Virus record (IMG/VR): IMGVR_UViG_3300008107_000507
Coordinates: 1-31,278 of that record
Length of the DNA: 31,278 nt
Direction: 5' to 3' (one strand)
Origin: a virus
Shown here: piece after piece, positions 23,337 to 31,201 of the stretch
How the letters are laid out: every line of letters starts with the position of its first letter
Numbering within the stretch: the first letter of the stretch is position 1
Made by a program: the position numbers and the translations under genes
Notes under the pieces: model-generated
What the model was told of the DNA's origin: nothing
Database searches by the model: none
Seen by the model: only the letters and a program-made list of their open reading frames with translations

Positions 23337-23575
23337 CGCTAACTAACTTTCAAAAGATGCTAGCCGACGAGGATTTACTCCCGGCGTGCATCGTAGACCA
23401 TGAAACAACTTTCGCACAAATGAAGTTCACTGACTTGGATGTCGTGCAACTCGTCTTTGCGACTAGAGAATTTAGCCCGGATTTCGACGTGGAATTCGGG
23501 TCAGCTGACGAAATGTCGGTTGGCCAATGGCTAAAACTGGCTGAATGCCAGGAAACCAACAAACAAACAAAATAA
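23333..23575 (+). CDS. Small acyl-carrier-protein-like protein lacking the attachment serine
   Basis: 80 residues. TFAQMKFTDLDVVQLVFATREFSPDF fits the helix II region of acyl carrier proteins (L-G-x-D-S-L-D-x-V-E-L), but the phosphopantetheine serine position is Asp (D34). The following segment DEMSVGQWLKL aligns with the final ACP helix. The resemblance is by eye over a short, acidic protein, so it could be convergence. If real, it is a degenerate ACP unable to carry a 4'-phosphopantetheine arm. Overlaps the nuclease gene by ATGA. Confidence 0.55.
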   Translation: MTLTNFQKMLADEDLLPACIVDHETTFAQMKFTDLDVVQLVFATREFSPDFDVEFGSADEMSVGQWLKLAECQETNKQTK

Positions 23576-23589
23576 CATACACACATAAT

Positions 23590-24558
23590 ATGGCAGTTGT
23601 ACCAATGAAGTTGTCGCTGAAAAAGAAAACAGCAGACGTGACACCCGCACAAAACGCAGTTCAAGAAGAACCTGTAGCTCCAAAAAGGCTTACTAAGAAA
23701 GTTGAAGAAGAGCAAATGGAATTATTTGAAGACGCTCCGGCCAAACCCGTAGTTCAAGTCGACTCTGAACCTGTAGAAGAAACTCCTAAATTGAAAAAAG
23801 TCGCAATTGTTGAAAAAACTCTGGCGCCTAAAGTTGAAGAAGTTGACGAGGAACTTGAAATCATTAGCGCCGATCCGGCAGATCGTGCTTTGGCCAATTT
23901 CTCGCCAATGGCAATGGGAACAATCGATGGTGCAATCACAGAGCGCGATCTTTTGCGCCCGCGTATCACCATGGTTCAAGCCAATTCGTCAGATTTGGAA
24001 GAACGAGGATATACCGTTGGCCAAATCGTTCTGAATGGACAGGTGTTGATCTGGGACAAAGGTTTTGATCCTCTTAATTTAGTCCTCGTAACTGGCCGTA
24101 AAAAGTTTATTCAAAAACTTAGCGACGAGGAATACAAAGAAGGAGTTATTCCGATGATCTTTGAAAATCCTAAGGACGCAGAAGCCGCTGGATTTACTAC
24201 CGAGTGGGAAAATAATGAACCTCCAACCGTTGACCCGGCGTTGTTCTGCTTGTTCCTCTTGCAACAACCGGATTACATCGAACCAGATCCGATTTTCAGC
24301 ATGGAGTTTGACGGTAAAGCATACACGCTTGCAGAAATGCGTTTTTCAGGCGTTAACTTCCGTAGTTCCAGCGCGGGCCGTTGGCTAATGACGCAAACGC
24401 GCACATCGCTTGCGCCCGATAGTCGGCATTTTTCAATCGGTATGACATGCTCTCGTGAAAAACAGAAATCCGGGAATATTGTTACGGTTGCTTCATTCCG
24501 CAATCAAGGGCGCCACAAAAATCCACGATTCATAGAGTGGGTTATGTCGCTCGCATAA
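23590..24558 (+). CDS. Putative ssDNA-binding or replication accessory protein
   Basis: 322 residues from the ATG at 23590. The first ~95 residues are disordered and Lys/Glu/Pro/Val-rich (KKTADVTPAQNAVQEEPVAP and similar). The globular part has LLRPRITMVQANSSDLEERG, IVLNGQVLIWDKG, LNLVLVTGRKKFIQKL and a C-terminal HFSIGMTCSREKQKSGNIV, which resembles the beta-rich organisation of phage proteins encoded between a DUF2800-type nuclease and the polymerase. Those are often ssDNA-binding proteins (for example DUF2815), although the acidic tail normally sits at the other end. Function is inferred from position. A structured leader and terminator follow. Confidence 0.5.
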   Translation: MAVVPMKLSLKKKTADVTPAQNAVQEEPVAPKRLTKKVEEEQMELFEDAPAKPVVQVDSEPVEETPKLKKVAIVEKTLAPKVEEVDEELEIISADPADRALANFSPMAMGTIDGAITERDLLRPRITMVQANSSDLEERGYTVGQIVLNGQVLIWDKGFDPLNLVLVTGRKKFIQKLSDEEYKEGVIPMIFENPKDAEAAGFTTEWENNEPPTVDPALFCLFLLQQPDYIEPDPIFSMEFDGKAYTLAEMRFSGVNFRSSSAGRWLMTQTRTSLAPDSRHFSIGMTCSREKQKSGNIVTVASFRNQGRHKNPRFIEWVMSLA

Positions 24559-24564
24559 TTTGGG

Positions 24565-24594
24565 CGCTAGTTCCCTAGGGCTTCGGGACTAGCG
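24565..24594 (+). other. Stem-loop downstream of the ssDNA-binding-like gene
   Basis: CGCTAGTTCCC (24565-24575) pairs with GGGACTAGCG (24585-24594) with one bulged T and a 9-base loop. The loop and 3' side of the left arm form a second CCCTAGGG self-complement. It is GC-rich and lies 6 bases after the stop. No T-run follows, so it is not an intrinsic terminator by itself. Confidence 0.7.
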
Positions 24595-24605
24595 GCTCAT
24601 GACAC

Positions 24606-24640
24606 CCGAGCTGGCAGACCTCGGTCAAAAGCTGTCTGCC
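24606..24640 (+). other. H-type pseudoknot candidate in the leader of the polymerase operon
   Basis: CCGAG (24606-24610) pairs with CTCGG (24620-24624), and GGCAGAC (24613-24619) within that loop pairs with GTCTGCC (24634-24640). This gives stem 1 of 5 bp and stem 2 of 7 bp, a 2-base first loop, no spacer between the stems (so they can stack coaxially) and a 9-base, A-containing last loop. That is the geometry of a classical H-type pseudoknot. Confidence 0.6.
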
Positions 24641-24647
24641 TATTTTT
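24613..24647 (+). terminator. Intrinsic terminator abutting the next start codon
   Basis: GGCAGAC and GTCTGCC form a 7-bp stem immediately followed by TATTTTTA. The T-run ends one base before the ATG of the next gene at 24648. Readthrough is needed for the polymerase genes, so this is a likely attenuation point. Confidence 0.6.
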
Positions 24648-25289
24648 ATGAACCAACCCGCAATTTACCGATTTAGAATTCCAGATTTTCCAGGTCACGA
24701 AGACAGCGTTACCGGTTTTCATTTTTCATTTTTGGCAAACCTGACTGACATAGCCACACTCCCTAATCTTCCTTGGACGACTATCTTTGTGGATTCTCCA
24801 GAAGAAGCCGGCGAACCTTTGGCCTGGCGAATGAATGCCACAGACCAATCTACATTCGTGGAGTTGGAAACAATTTCAGATGCCGGTATGTCTACTATGT
24901 TAGACGAAGCTCGGAAAGCTTGGCAAAATTTAATCGCTACAACGTTTAAGAATGCTCGCTACATGTCATTGTTAGGAGCGCACCGCGAAGTCATTGATAG
25001 AGTCCAAGAACCGATTAAAAAGCGGCACGTTAAAGTCTACACGCTGCAAGATGATTTTTTAGCTAAAATGTATGCCGTAGGATCCGCGGATATCGTTCGT
25101 ATAGCGGGTGTCCTCTCAAGGAAAGACAGCGAAGATGAGGCCGATCATTTTATCGGGGCTATAAAACTTGAACATTTTTTGTGGGGACTAAACGAAACTC
25201 GTCTTGAAGAATGGCAACAACAGCGTTACGATAAGGCCATTGCCGGGGATTACAGTTTATTTATCAGTAAATACGCTCCACAAGAATGA
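24648..25289 (+). CDS. Protein of unknown function at the head of the polymerase operon
   Basis: 213 residues starting MNQPAIYRFRIPDFPGHEDS. No signal peptide or membrane segment. The C-terminal half is helical (EARKAWQNLIATTF, then EEWQQQRYDKAIAGDYSLF). No motif recognised. It ends with an ATGA overlap with the DNA polymerase, suggesting a replication role. Its ATG follows directly on a terminator-like T-run. Confidence 0.6.
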   Translation: MNQPAIYRFRIPDFPGHEDSVTGFHFSFLANLTDIATLPNLPWTTIFVDSPEEAGEPLAWRMNATDQSTFVELETISDAGMSTMLDEARKAWQNLIATTFKNARYMSLLGAHREVIDRVQEPIKKRHVKVYTLQDDFLAKMYAVGSADIVRIAGVLSRKDSEDEADHFIGAIKLEHFLWGLNETRLEEWQQQRYDKAIAGDYSLFISKYAPQE

Positions 25290-27073
25290 AAAAACCATTT
25301 GTAGCCATCGACTTTGAAACTTCCTTCTTCCCTAAACGGAAGATCGGGTTAAAGACCATGGGCGTTGACCAATATCTTTGGCACCCAGAAGTTGAAATTT
25401 ATCTAGTCTCGGTTTATTCCGACATTTTAGAGCCTTTTGTAGGCCATCCGTACGATATGGATTGGAGTCTTATCAAAGACTTTGATTGGGTCAGTCATAA
25501 TGCCGGATTTGACCGCCGTGTTTTCCGTAGACTTTGCCACTTAAGACCGGAAATTGCTGAAGGCGAAACAAAGTATTGGCAATGTACGGCAAACTTGTCT
25601 ACGTGGTTTGGCCATCCAAGAGACTTAAAGAAAGCGTGTGCCGCAGTGTTTAACAGCGACATTAGCAAAGACGCTCGGAAAAAGATGGAAAACAAAACCT
25701 ATACCGAGTTAAAGCACTCAAATGACTGGAATGAAATTTTAGATTACGCCGCTCGCGATGCCTATTGGTGTTGGCGTCTTTGGGATGAACTCGCCGACGC
25801 ATGGCCTCAAATCGAGAAAGACATATCAGATATGACGACTCGGCAAGTCATGCGCGGTTTACCTTGCGACAAAGAGTATCTCGATCGCTCGATCAAAAAA
25901 CTCGAGCGCGAATGTTGGGAAGCAAAGAATAATATTCCATGGGCTAGTAACTCCAACGACAAAGCCGTATTAAGTCCTATTGCTTTGGCCGAAGAATGCC
26001 GCAAGATTAATGTGGCTCCGCCTAAGTCAATGGCTGAAGACAATCCTGAAACGCAACAATGGGAACTAGACAATTTGTCCATTCCATGGGTCAAAGAAAT
26101 GCGTCGATATCGGAAAGCAAATTTGTTGCTGACAAAACTAAGTACGATGAAAAACCGTCTTCGGCCGTATGATGGCCGTTTTGACTTCAGCCAAAAATAC
26201 TGCGGAGCCCATACAAAGCGCACTTCCGGCGACCAAGGATTCAATGTTCAAGGTTTTCAGCGTGATCCATACATGTGCAGCGATAACGAGCGCGTGGATA
26301 TGCGCCGGGTCATCCATTCCATGAATGGCGGCAAACTCATTATCGCCGATCTTGCGCAAATCGAACCTAGGACGTTAGCTTGGATCACCGACGACCGAGC
26401 TAAAATTGACCTAATCAACAAAGGCGTTTCGGTCTACGAAGTTCACGCGATTCAAACGTTGGGTTGGTCCGGCGGAAATCTTAAAAAGGAAGACCCTAAA
26501 ACGTATGCGCTTTGCAAAATGCGCGTCCTTGGACTTAGTTATGGCTGCGGATGGCAAAGATTCATTGACTATTGCTTCAACCAGTTCGGATACGAGCTTA
26601 GCGATCGTGATTCAAAGATGCAAGTCAACGATTTTCGCCGTAAAGAACGGTTGATTGTCGGTTTATGGAATCAACTACAAAGCAAGCTTGAAAATTCAGC
26701 CGGCCAAGATTTAGAAATTGAATTGCCTTCTTGGAATACTCTAAAGTATCGCGATGTACGCAAAGTTGCCGGTCAGATTACGGCCACTCTTGCGACTGGA
26801 CGCGTCAACAAAATTTGGGGCAGTCTAGCTGTTGAGAATATTATTCAATCTACGGCGAGAGATTGTTTTTACGAGAAGCTCATACAAATCGAAAATGCCG
26901 GAATTCCAACGTTGTTTAGCGTGCACGATGAAGTCATTACGGATGAAATTCCGGAAGATCAACAAAAAGACGCGCTAGAAACCGTCGAAAGTATTATGCG
27001 CGGCGAATGCGCGTGGATGCCTGGAATTGCCTTAGACTCAGAAATCACCGTTAGTCCCTTCTATTTAAAATGA
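25286..27073 (+). CDS. Family A DNA polymerase with 3'-5' exonuclease domain
   Basis: 595 residues. Exonuclease motifs: FVAIDFETSFF (5-15, D9 and E11), SHNAGFDRR (70-78, N72 and D76) and YAARDAYW (154-161, Y154 and D158). Polymerase motifs: A, IIADLAQIEPRTLAW (352-366, D355; the common DYSQIELR is here DLAQIEPR); B, KMRVLGLSYG (411-420); and C, FSVHDEV (544-550, H547-D548-E549). The residue equivalent to E. coli Pol I Phe762 is Leu (L415). No 5'-3' exonuclease domain. It would be the replicative polymerase of the phage. Confidence 0.95.
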   Translation: MKKPFVAIDFETSFFPKRKIGLKTMGVDQYLWHPEVEIYLVSVYSDILEPFVGHPYDMDWSLIKDFDWVSHNAGFDRRVFRRLCHLRPEIAEGETKYWQCTANLSTWFGHPRDLKKACAAVFNSDISKDARKKMENKTYTELKHSNDWNEILDYAARDAYWCWRLWDELADAWPQIEKDISDMTTRQVMRGLPCDKEYLDRSIKKLERECWEAKNNIPWASNSNDKAVLSPIALAEECRKINVAPPKSMAEDNPETQQWELDNLSIPWVKEMRRYRKANLLLTKLSTMKNRLRPYDGRFDFSQKYCGAHTKRTSGDQGFNVQGFQRDPYMCSDNERVDMRRVIHSMNGGKLIIADLAQIEPRTLAWITDDRAKIDLINKGVSVYEVHAIQTLGWSGGNLKKEDPKTYALCKMRVLGLSYGCGWQRFIDYCFNQFGYELSDRDSKMQVNDFRRKERLIVGLWNQLQSKLENSAGQDLEIELPSWNTLKYRDVRKVAGQITATLATGRVNKIWGSLAVENIIQSTARDCFYEKLIQIENAGIPTLFSVHDEVITDEIPEDQQKDALETVESIMRGECAWMPGIALDSEITVSPFYLK

Positions 27074-27573
27074 ACAAACCAACACCAAAATCCCTGCCAC
27101 AACCACTACCACACTTCACGGTTTCCGTGATTCCTTTGGATCCAGAAAACTTGACTACGGCGTTACTCTACCGAGGCGAAGGAGTGCGCTCTGCTAAAAA
27201 TTGTCTGGCCATTCCATCCGGACTTTTAGAACACGGCGAATCTTTTAAAGAGTCTATCGTGCGAGAACTAGAAGAAGAACTCGGCATACCCGCGGATGCT
27301 TGCGGATTCCTTAAATTTCACTCACTTTACCGGAATATTTTACCAGACGGTTTTGATTGGGTAATCGGAATTTGGAGTATAGAAGTTTCTAACTTGGCGG
27401 ATCTCGCGAAAAACTGTGAACCCGACAAACACGATTACGTGAAAGTCGTGAAACTTTATGAACTTTGGGATTGGCTTAATAATGAAAAGTCTCTTGAATT
27501 TGCGCCTAATTTAGCAGAAAACTTAAAACCCGTTGTCCGCGAAATTCTAATAAATGCTCCAATCGGAAAATGA
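27070..27573 (+). CDS. NUDIX hydrolase
   Basis: 167 residues. The NUDIX box is perfect at 51-73: G-x5-E-x7-R-E-L-x-E-E-x-G-I (G51, E57, R65, E66, E69, E70, G72). The preceding strand FTVSVIPLD and AIPSGLLEHG fit the fold. It overlaps both neighbours by ATGA. NUDIX enzymes hydrolyse nucleoside diphosphate derivatives. Next to a kinase and a hydroxymethylase, it may remove an unmodified dNTP or sanitise the pool, but substrate cannot be read from sequence. Confidence 0.92.
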   Translation: MNKPTPKSLPQPLPHFTVSVIPLDPENLTTALLYRGEGVRSAKNCLAIPSGLLEHGESFKESIVRELEEELGIPADACGFLKFHSLYRNILPDGFDWVIGIWSIEVSNLADLAKNCEPDKHDYVKVVKLYELWDWLNNEKSLEFAPNLAENLKPVVREILINAPIGK

Positions 27574-28262
27574 ACCCAATCATCATCATTGAAGGTCCGG
27601 ATGGTTGCGGTAAAACAACATGGTGCAAACACTATCAAGCCATGTTCGGCGGAAAGTATATGCATCTCGGATTGCATAAAAATTTATACGCATATCAGAC
27701 TATGAGTTTAGTTCGCGCGGTGTACTGGGCAAAAAAAGTCCCGGTGCTTATCGATAGGCATTGGCCTTCTGAACAAATCTACGGGTCTGTTTACCGCGGG
27801 GCATGTTTGCGCAAAGAAGCCGCTCGGCTAGAAAAGTTTTGCGAGGATCTCGGTATTTTTTATGTTGTGGCCATTGGTGATGATGCCGAGTCTATGGCAA
27901 ATTGGCATCAAGAAACTTCGGCTCAGCGTCCCGAAATGTACTCGCCTGACTCGAACTACCGAAAAGTACTAAATGGCTATCTTGATTGGTGGTCAGGTAA
28001 AAGTACTTGCGCCGTGAATATCGGCCATTGTGCTGAAACTAAGCCTATGTGCTCTAAATTTTTTTCGGCCATCCAGTATAACCGCGAAGGATTTAAAGGT
28101 CAAACCGGTATTAACAACCATATTCATATTACTCAGGTTTTAGCTACAAACTGGCGTAATTTTCGACTTTCGTTAAAAGACAGCAACACCCTCACTAAAA
28201 ACCAACTCATCAAAGAATGCGGATATGAAGCCCCAAAAAACAGCAACCAATGCATGGCTTGA
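27570..28262 (+). CDS. P-loop deoxynucleoside monophosphate kinase (thymidylate-kinase-like)
   Basis: 230 residues. IIIIEGPDGCGKTTWC (4-19) is a Walker A of the TMPK/dNK type, and VPVLIDRHWPSEQIYG (57-72) is the equivalent of the D-R-Y/H motif of thymidylate kinases. The C-terminal third (from about residue 150) shows no family motif. It could phosphorylate dTMP or a modified dNMP such as hydroxymethyl-dCMP. The next gene starts 38 bases before its end. In T4-like phages a monophosphate kinase plays the equivalent role for hmdCMP. Confidence 0.8.
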   Translation: MNPIIIIEGPDGCGKTTWCKHYQAMFGGKYMHLGLHKNLYAYQTMSLVRAVYWAKKVPVLIDRHWPSEQIYGSVYRGACLRKEAARLEKFCEDLGIFYVVAIGDDAESMANWHQETSAQRPEMYSPDSNYRKVLNGYLDWWSGKSTCAVNIGHCAETKPMCSKFFSAIQYNREGFKGQTGINNHIHITQVLATNWRNFRLSLKDSNTLTKNQLIKECGYEAPKNSNQCMA

Positions 28263-29046
28263 CCTAATAGCAAAAATTACTGCTTCAGGTCAAATTCACA
28301 AACCTAGAAACCTCCCTATTCGGGAAATCGTCGGAAATCAAGTCAAATTTGACATGAAGTATCCGATCGTCTTAACTAAAGCTAGAAATCTTAACTACAA
28401 GTTTATGGCCGCCGAAGCTTGGTGGATGCTTAGCGGCCGAAACGATACCGCGTCTATCGGAGAATACTGTAAAGCAATTCTAAAGTTCTCAGATGATGGC
28501 AAAACTTTTTTTGGTGCTTACGGTCCCAAAATTTCGTCTCAGATTGACTATGTGGTTAGCAAATTGAAGCAAGATCACGAAAGTCGACAAGCCGTCATAA
28601 ACATCTGGAGAGAAAATCCACCTGAAACTAAAGATACGCCTTGCACAATTTCTGCGCAGTGGTTGATTAGAAATGGCGAGTTACACTGCATCGACACTAT
28701 GCGTTCAAATGACGCGTGGCTAGGTTTTCCTTACGACGTATTCAACTTCTCGATGTTATCTTGGCATATTGTTAATGAACTCCAAAAAGACGGGTTTAAT
28801 GATCTTAAACTTGGCACTTTCACGCTGAATGCCGGATCGCATCATCTTTACGAGCCGGATTGCGAAAAGATCCGCGTCCTATCGCCGATAGAGTGGTCTG
28901 ACAGCATAGACTTCAATATTTGCGCCGGCGGCGAATCCTGGCCAATCCTGGATCAACTGGCGTGGGTTTTAGGTAAAACTGAAAATCCAGAAGGCTCAAA
29001 AAGCGCATTTTTCACGGAGTTCAAATCGAAACTTGTCTCCAAATGA
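28225..29046 (+). CDS. Thymidylate-synthase-family enzyme, likely dCMP hydroxymethylase
   Basis: 273 residues. The fold is that of thymidylate synthase: FMAAEAWWMLSGRNDT (60-75, with E64), SRQAVI (120-125), TPCTISAQWLIR (138-149, nucleophile C140), TMRSNDAWLGFPYDVFNF (158-175) and LNAGSHHLYE (201-210). The residue matching the E. coli Asn177 that selects uracil is Asp (D171). T4 gp42 dCMP hydroxymethylase has Asp at this place and shares the surrounding C-T, Q-x-L-I-R, M-R-S-N-D, G-F and N-x-G-S-x-H-x-Y pattern. This argues for dCMP, and for hydroxymethylation rather than methylation, but enzyme assay is needed. ATGA overlap with the primase. Confidence 0.75.
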   Translation: MKPQKTATNAWLDLIAKITASGQIHKPRNLPIREIVGNQVKFDMKYPIVLTKARNLNYKFMAAEAWWMLSGRNDTASIGEYCKAILKFSDDGKTFFGAYGPKISSQIDYVVSKLKQDHESRQAVINIWRENPPETKDTPCTISAQWLIRNGELHCIDTMRSNDAWLGFPYDVFNFSMLSWHIVNELQKDGFNDLKLGTFTLNAGSHHLYEPDCEKIRVLSPIEWSDSIDFNICAGGESWPILDQLAWVLGKTENPEGSKSAFFTEFKSKLVSK

Positions 29047-31154
29047 AATTAGCCACCATCCAGAATCTGCAATGCCAGGACGTTTCGTTTGACCATCCGT
29101 GGACGTTCGAACCGAAAGTTCCGACTTTCAAAAATAAAAAAGCTTACAAAGAGTGGCTCGGCCAAGAAAACACGGAGCACATGCTCTACAGCGGTTTTAC
29201 CGGACTCATAGCGTCCCTTAGAATCCACAAAGATGCTAATGCCATACACTCGATGCAAGCTTTGGTGGCGGATTATGACGCCGAGATAAGCTTATCAGAT
29301 ATCGAATCGATGCTTTCGCGGTGTGAGGCTACTGCCCCAAATTGGGTTCACAAAACTCCTTCGGGAGGAGCCCGACTCGTTTGGTTAATCGAACGCCCGG
29401 TCTTGGTGGCTTCAATGCCAATATTAAACAAGGCCCTGAAAATGGCGGCGAAACAACTCGACTTAAAAGGACTTTTGCCAGGTTTTGACTATCAAAACGC
29501 GTTCTTAAATCCATCCATCTACTATGACGTCGGCAAGGACTGGATGGTTGTGGAAGGATCCGAGCCGCTTAAAGCCGCGCTAGCTGAAGGTTGGATGCTT
29601 AAATCTTCAGACAATATCGAATGGCATGGAGAAACTATCCCGTTGGATGTTGTCGAGAAAAAAGTCCATGAGATGTTTCCAAATCGGTGGAACGGTCCGT
29701 TTTCTGAAGGTTCTAGAGGTTGTCGCTTTTGGGATCCAATGGCGGATAACCCTTCTTCGGCAATTGTGCGTCCTACTGGAATGCAATGTTTCACCGGTCC
29801 GTCAGGTTTTGTGCCATGGTCAAAGATTTTCGGCTCTAAGTTTGTCGATCAATATACCGTCGAGAGACTCGGCGATATAGTCGATGGGATTTGGTATGAC
29901 GGCTCATCCTATTGGTACGAGTCGGCGGACGGAAAATGGGAAGCTCGGTCTGAACGCGAAATGTCACGCTGGCTTAAAGTAGAACAAGGACTTTCGGGCG
30001 AAAAGGAGAAGAACGCGACGTTTTCCGAAGTCGACCACGCGCTATTCACAATCGATCAACATAAACGCGTTATCGGCGCGGCCCCTTTTGTCTACCTTCC
30101 AGCAGGCATGATCGAGTTCATGAAAAAGCGCGTATTGAATACGGCTAGGGTCAAGCCATTGCCTCCAGCTCCGCCCGTTGACGACTGGGCGCATGGTTTT
30201 CCGTGGCTCGCGTCTTTCCTAGAAAAGTTCTTTTCTTGCGAAGACCAGTTAATGCACTTTTTGAGTTGGCTAAAACGGTTCTATGTTTCCGCCCTCGAAG
30301 GAGCCCCGAAGCAGGGACAAGCGTTGTTTATCGCCGGTGAACCAGGTCAAGGAAAAACCTTACTCTCAAACCGCATCATTTCGGGTTTAGTCGGCGGGCA
30401 TCAAGATGCGACTCAGTTTTTACTAGGGGCTTCTAATTTTAACAAAGAACTTTTCCATCACGGTCTGTGGACAGTCGACGACGCAACTCCAGGTGACAAT
30501 GCCGCGGACCATAAAAAGTTTTCCAGTCTGTTAAAAAAAGTCACCGCAAATACCACATTCGAGTATCACGCCAAATTCCAGGATTCGGTAATGGTCGAAT
30601 GGACAGGCCGCGTAATCATTACTGGCAATTTGGACGCCGAGTCACTAAGGATCTTGCCAGATTTAGACACCTCGATCCTCGACAAGATTATGCTTTTCAA
30701 AGCCGCGACTATCGATAAAAAATTTCCTGACCGCCATGAGTTGCAAAATACGATCAACCGCGAGTTGCCTTACTTAGGCGCTTGGTTAACCGAATACCAA
30801 ATTCCCGAAGAGTACTTCGGAGAGACGCAGCGTTACGGCGTGAAAAGTTATCACCATCCAGAATTACGGCATGCGGCAGGCGAATCCACGGACGCCGCGG
30901 TGCTCGACGAAATATTGGATTCGTTTTTAGAGCAGCGAAAAAAGAATCGCGAACCTATTCCTTGGAGTGGTACTGCCACGCAACTCATGCAAGACATTTT
31001 TGTCGACGACATTTTAAAAGGTATTGTTGGCCGCAATTCAGCGCGATGGTTCGGAATCAATCTTGGAAAACTTGAAGCTCAAGGCAGAGGCGTAGAATCG
31101 AAGCGTTCCAATGGCAAAAAAATTTATATCGTAGGCCTAGAGAAAAAAAGTTGA
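29043..31154 (+). CDS. Primase/SF3-type helicase fusion
   Basis: 703 residues. The N-terminal part resembles an archaeo-eukaryotic-type primase: ALVADYDAEI (73-82, D77 and D79) and PSGGARLVWLIERPV (106-120). The C-terminal part is a superfamily 3 helicase: Walker A AGEPGQGKTLLSNR (431-444), Walker B LWTVDDATPGD (475-485) and motif C GRVIITGNLD (522-531). This arrangement is common in phages and plasmids and suggests a single protein that primes and unwinds. It follows the hydroxymethylase-like gene and ends the operon as seen. Confidence 0.85.
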   Translation: MKLATIQNLQCQDVSFDHPWTFEPKVPTFKNKKAYKEWLGQENTEHMLYSGFTGLIASLRIHKDANAIHSMQALVADYDAEISLSDIESMLSRCEATAPNWVHKTPSGGARLVWLIERPVLVASMPILNKALKMAAKQLDLKGLLPGFDYQNAFLNPSIYYDVGKDWMVVEGSEPLKAALAEGWMLKSSDNIEWHGETIPLDVVEKKVHEMFPNRWNGPFSEGSRGCRFWDPMADNPSSAIVRPTGMQCFTGPSGFVPWSKIFGSKFVDQYTVERLGDIVDGIWYDGSSYWYESADGKWEARSEREMSRWLKVEQGLSGEKEKNATFSEVDHALFTIDQHKRVIGAAPFVYLPAGMIEFMKKRVLNTARVKPLPPAPPVDDWAHGFPWLASFLEKFFSCEDQLMHFLSWLKRFYVSALEGAPKQGQALFIAGEPGQGKTLLSNRIISGLVGGHQDATQFLLGASNFNKELFHHGLWTVDDATPGDNAADHKKFSSLLKKVTANTTFEYHAKFQDSVMVEWTGRVIITGNLDAESLRILPDLDTSILDKIMLFKAATIDKKFPDRHELQNTINRELPYLGAWLTEYQIPEEYFGETQRYGVKSYHHPELRHAAGESTDAAVLDEILDSFLEQRKKNREPIPWSGTATQLMQDIFVDDILKGIVGRNSARWFGINLGKLEAQGRGVESKRSNGKKIYIVGLEKKS

Positions 31155-31201
31155 AAAAAAGTATGTACGATAGCTAGCAGCCTGATAGCATAGCTCTCGT
31201 C

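Noticed and set aside
23545-23589. Upstream start of the ssDNA-binding-like protein
   Set aside because: The extra 15 residues overlap the end of the ACP-like gene; the ATG at 23590 gives a clean start after that gene's stop.
31155-31201. Possible terminator after the primase/helicase gene
   Set aside because: A-rich stretches and a short GCTAGC self-complement are present, but I found no stable stem followed by a T-run.
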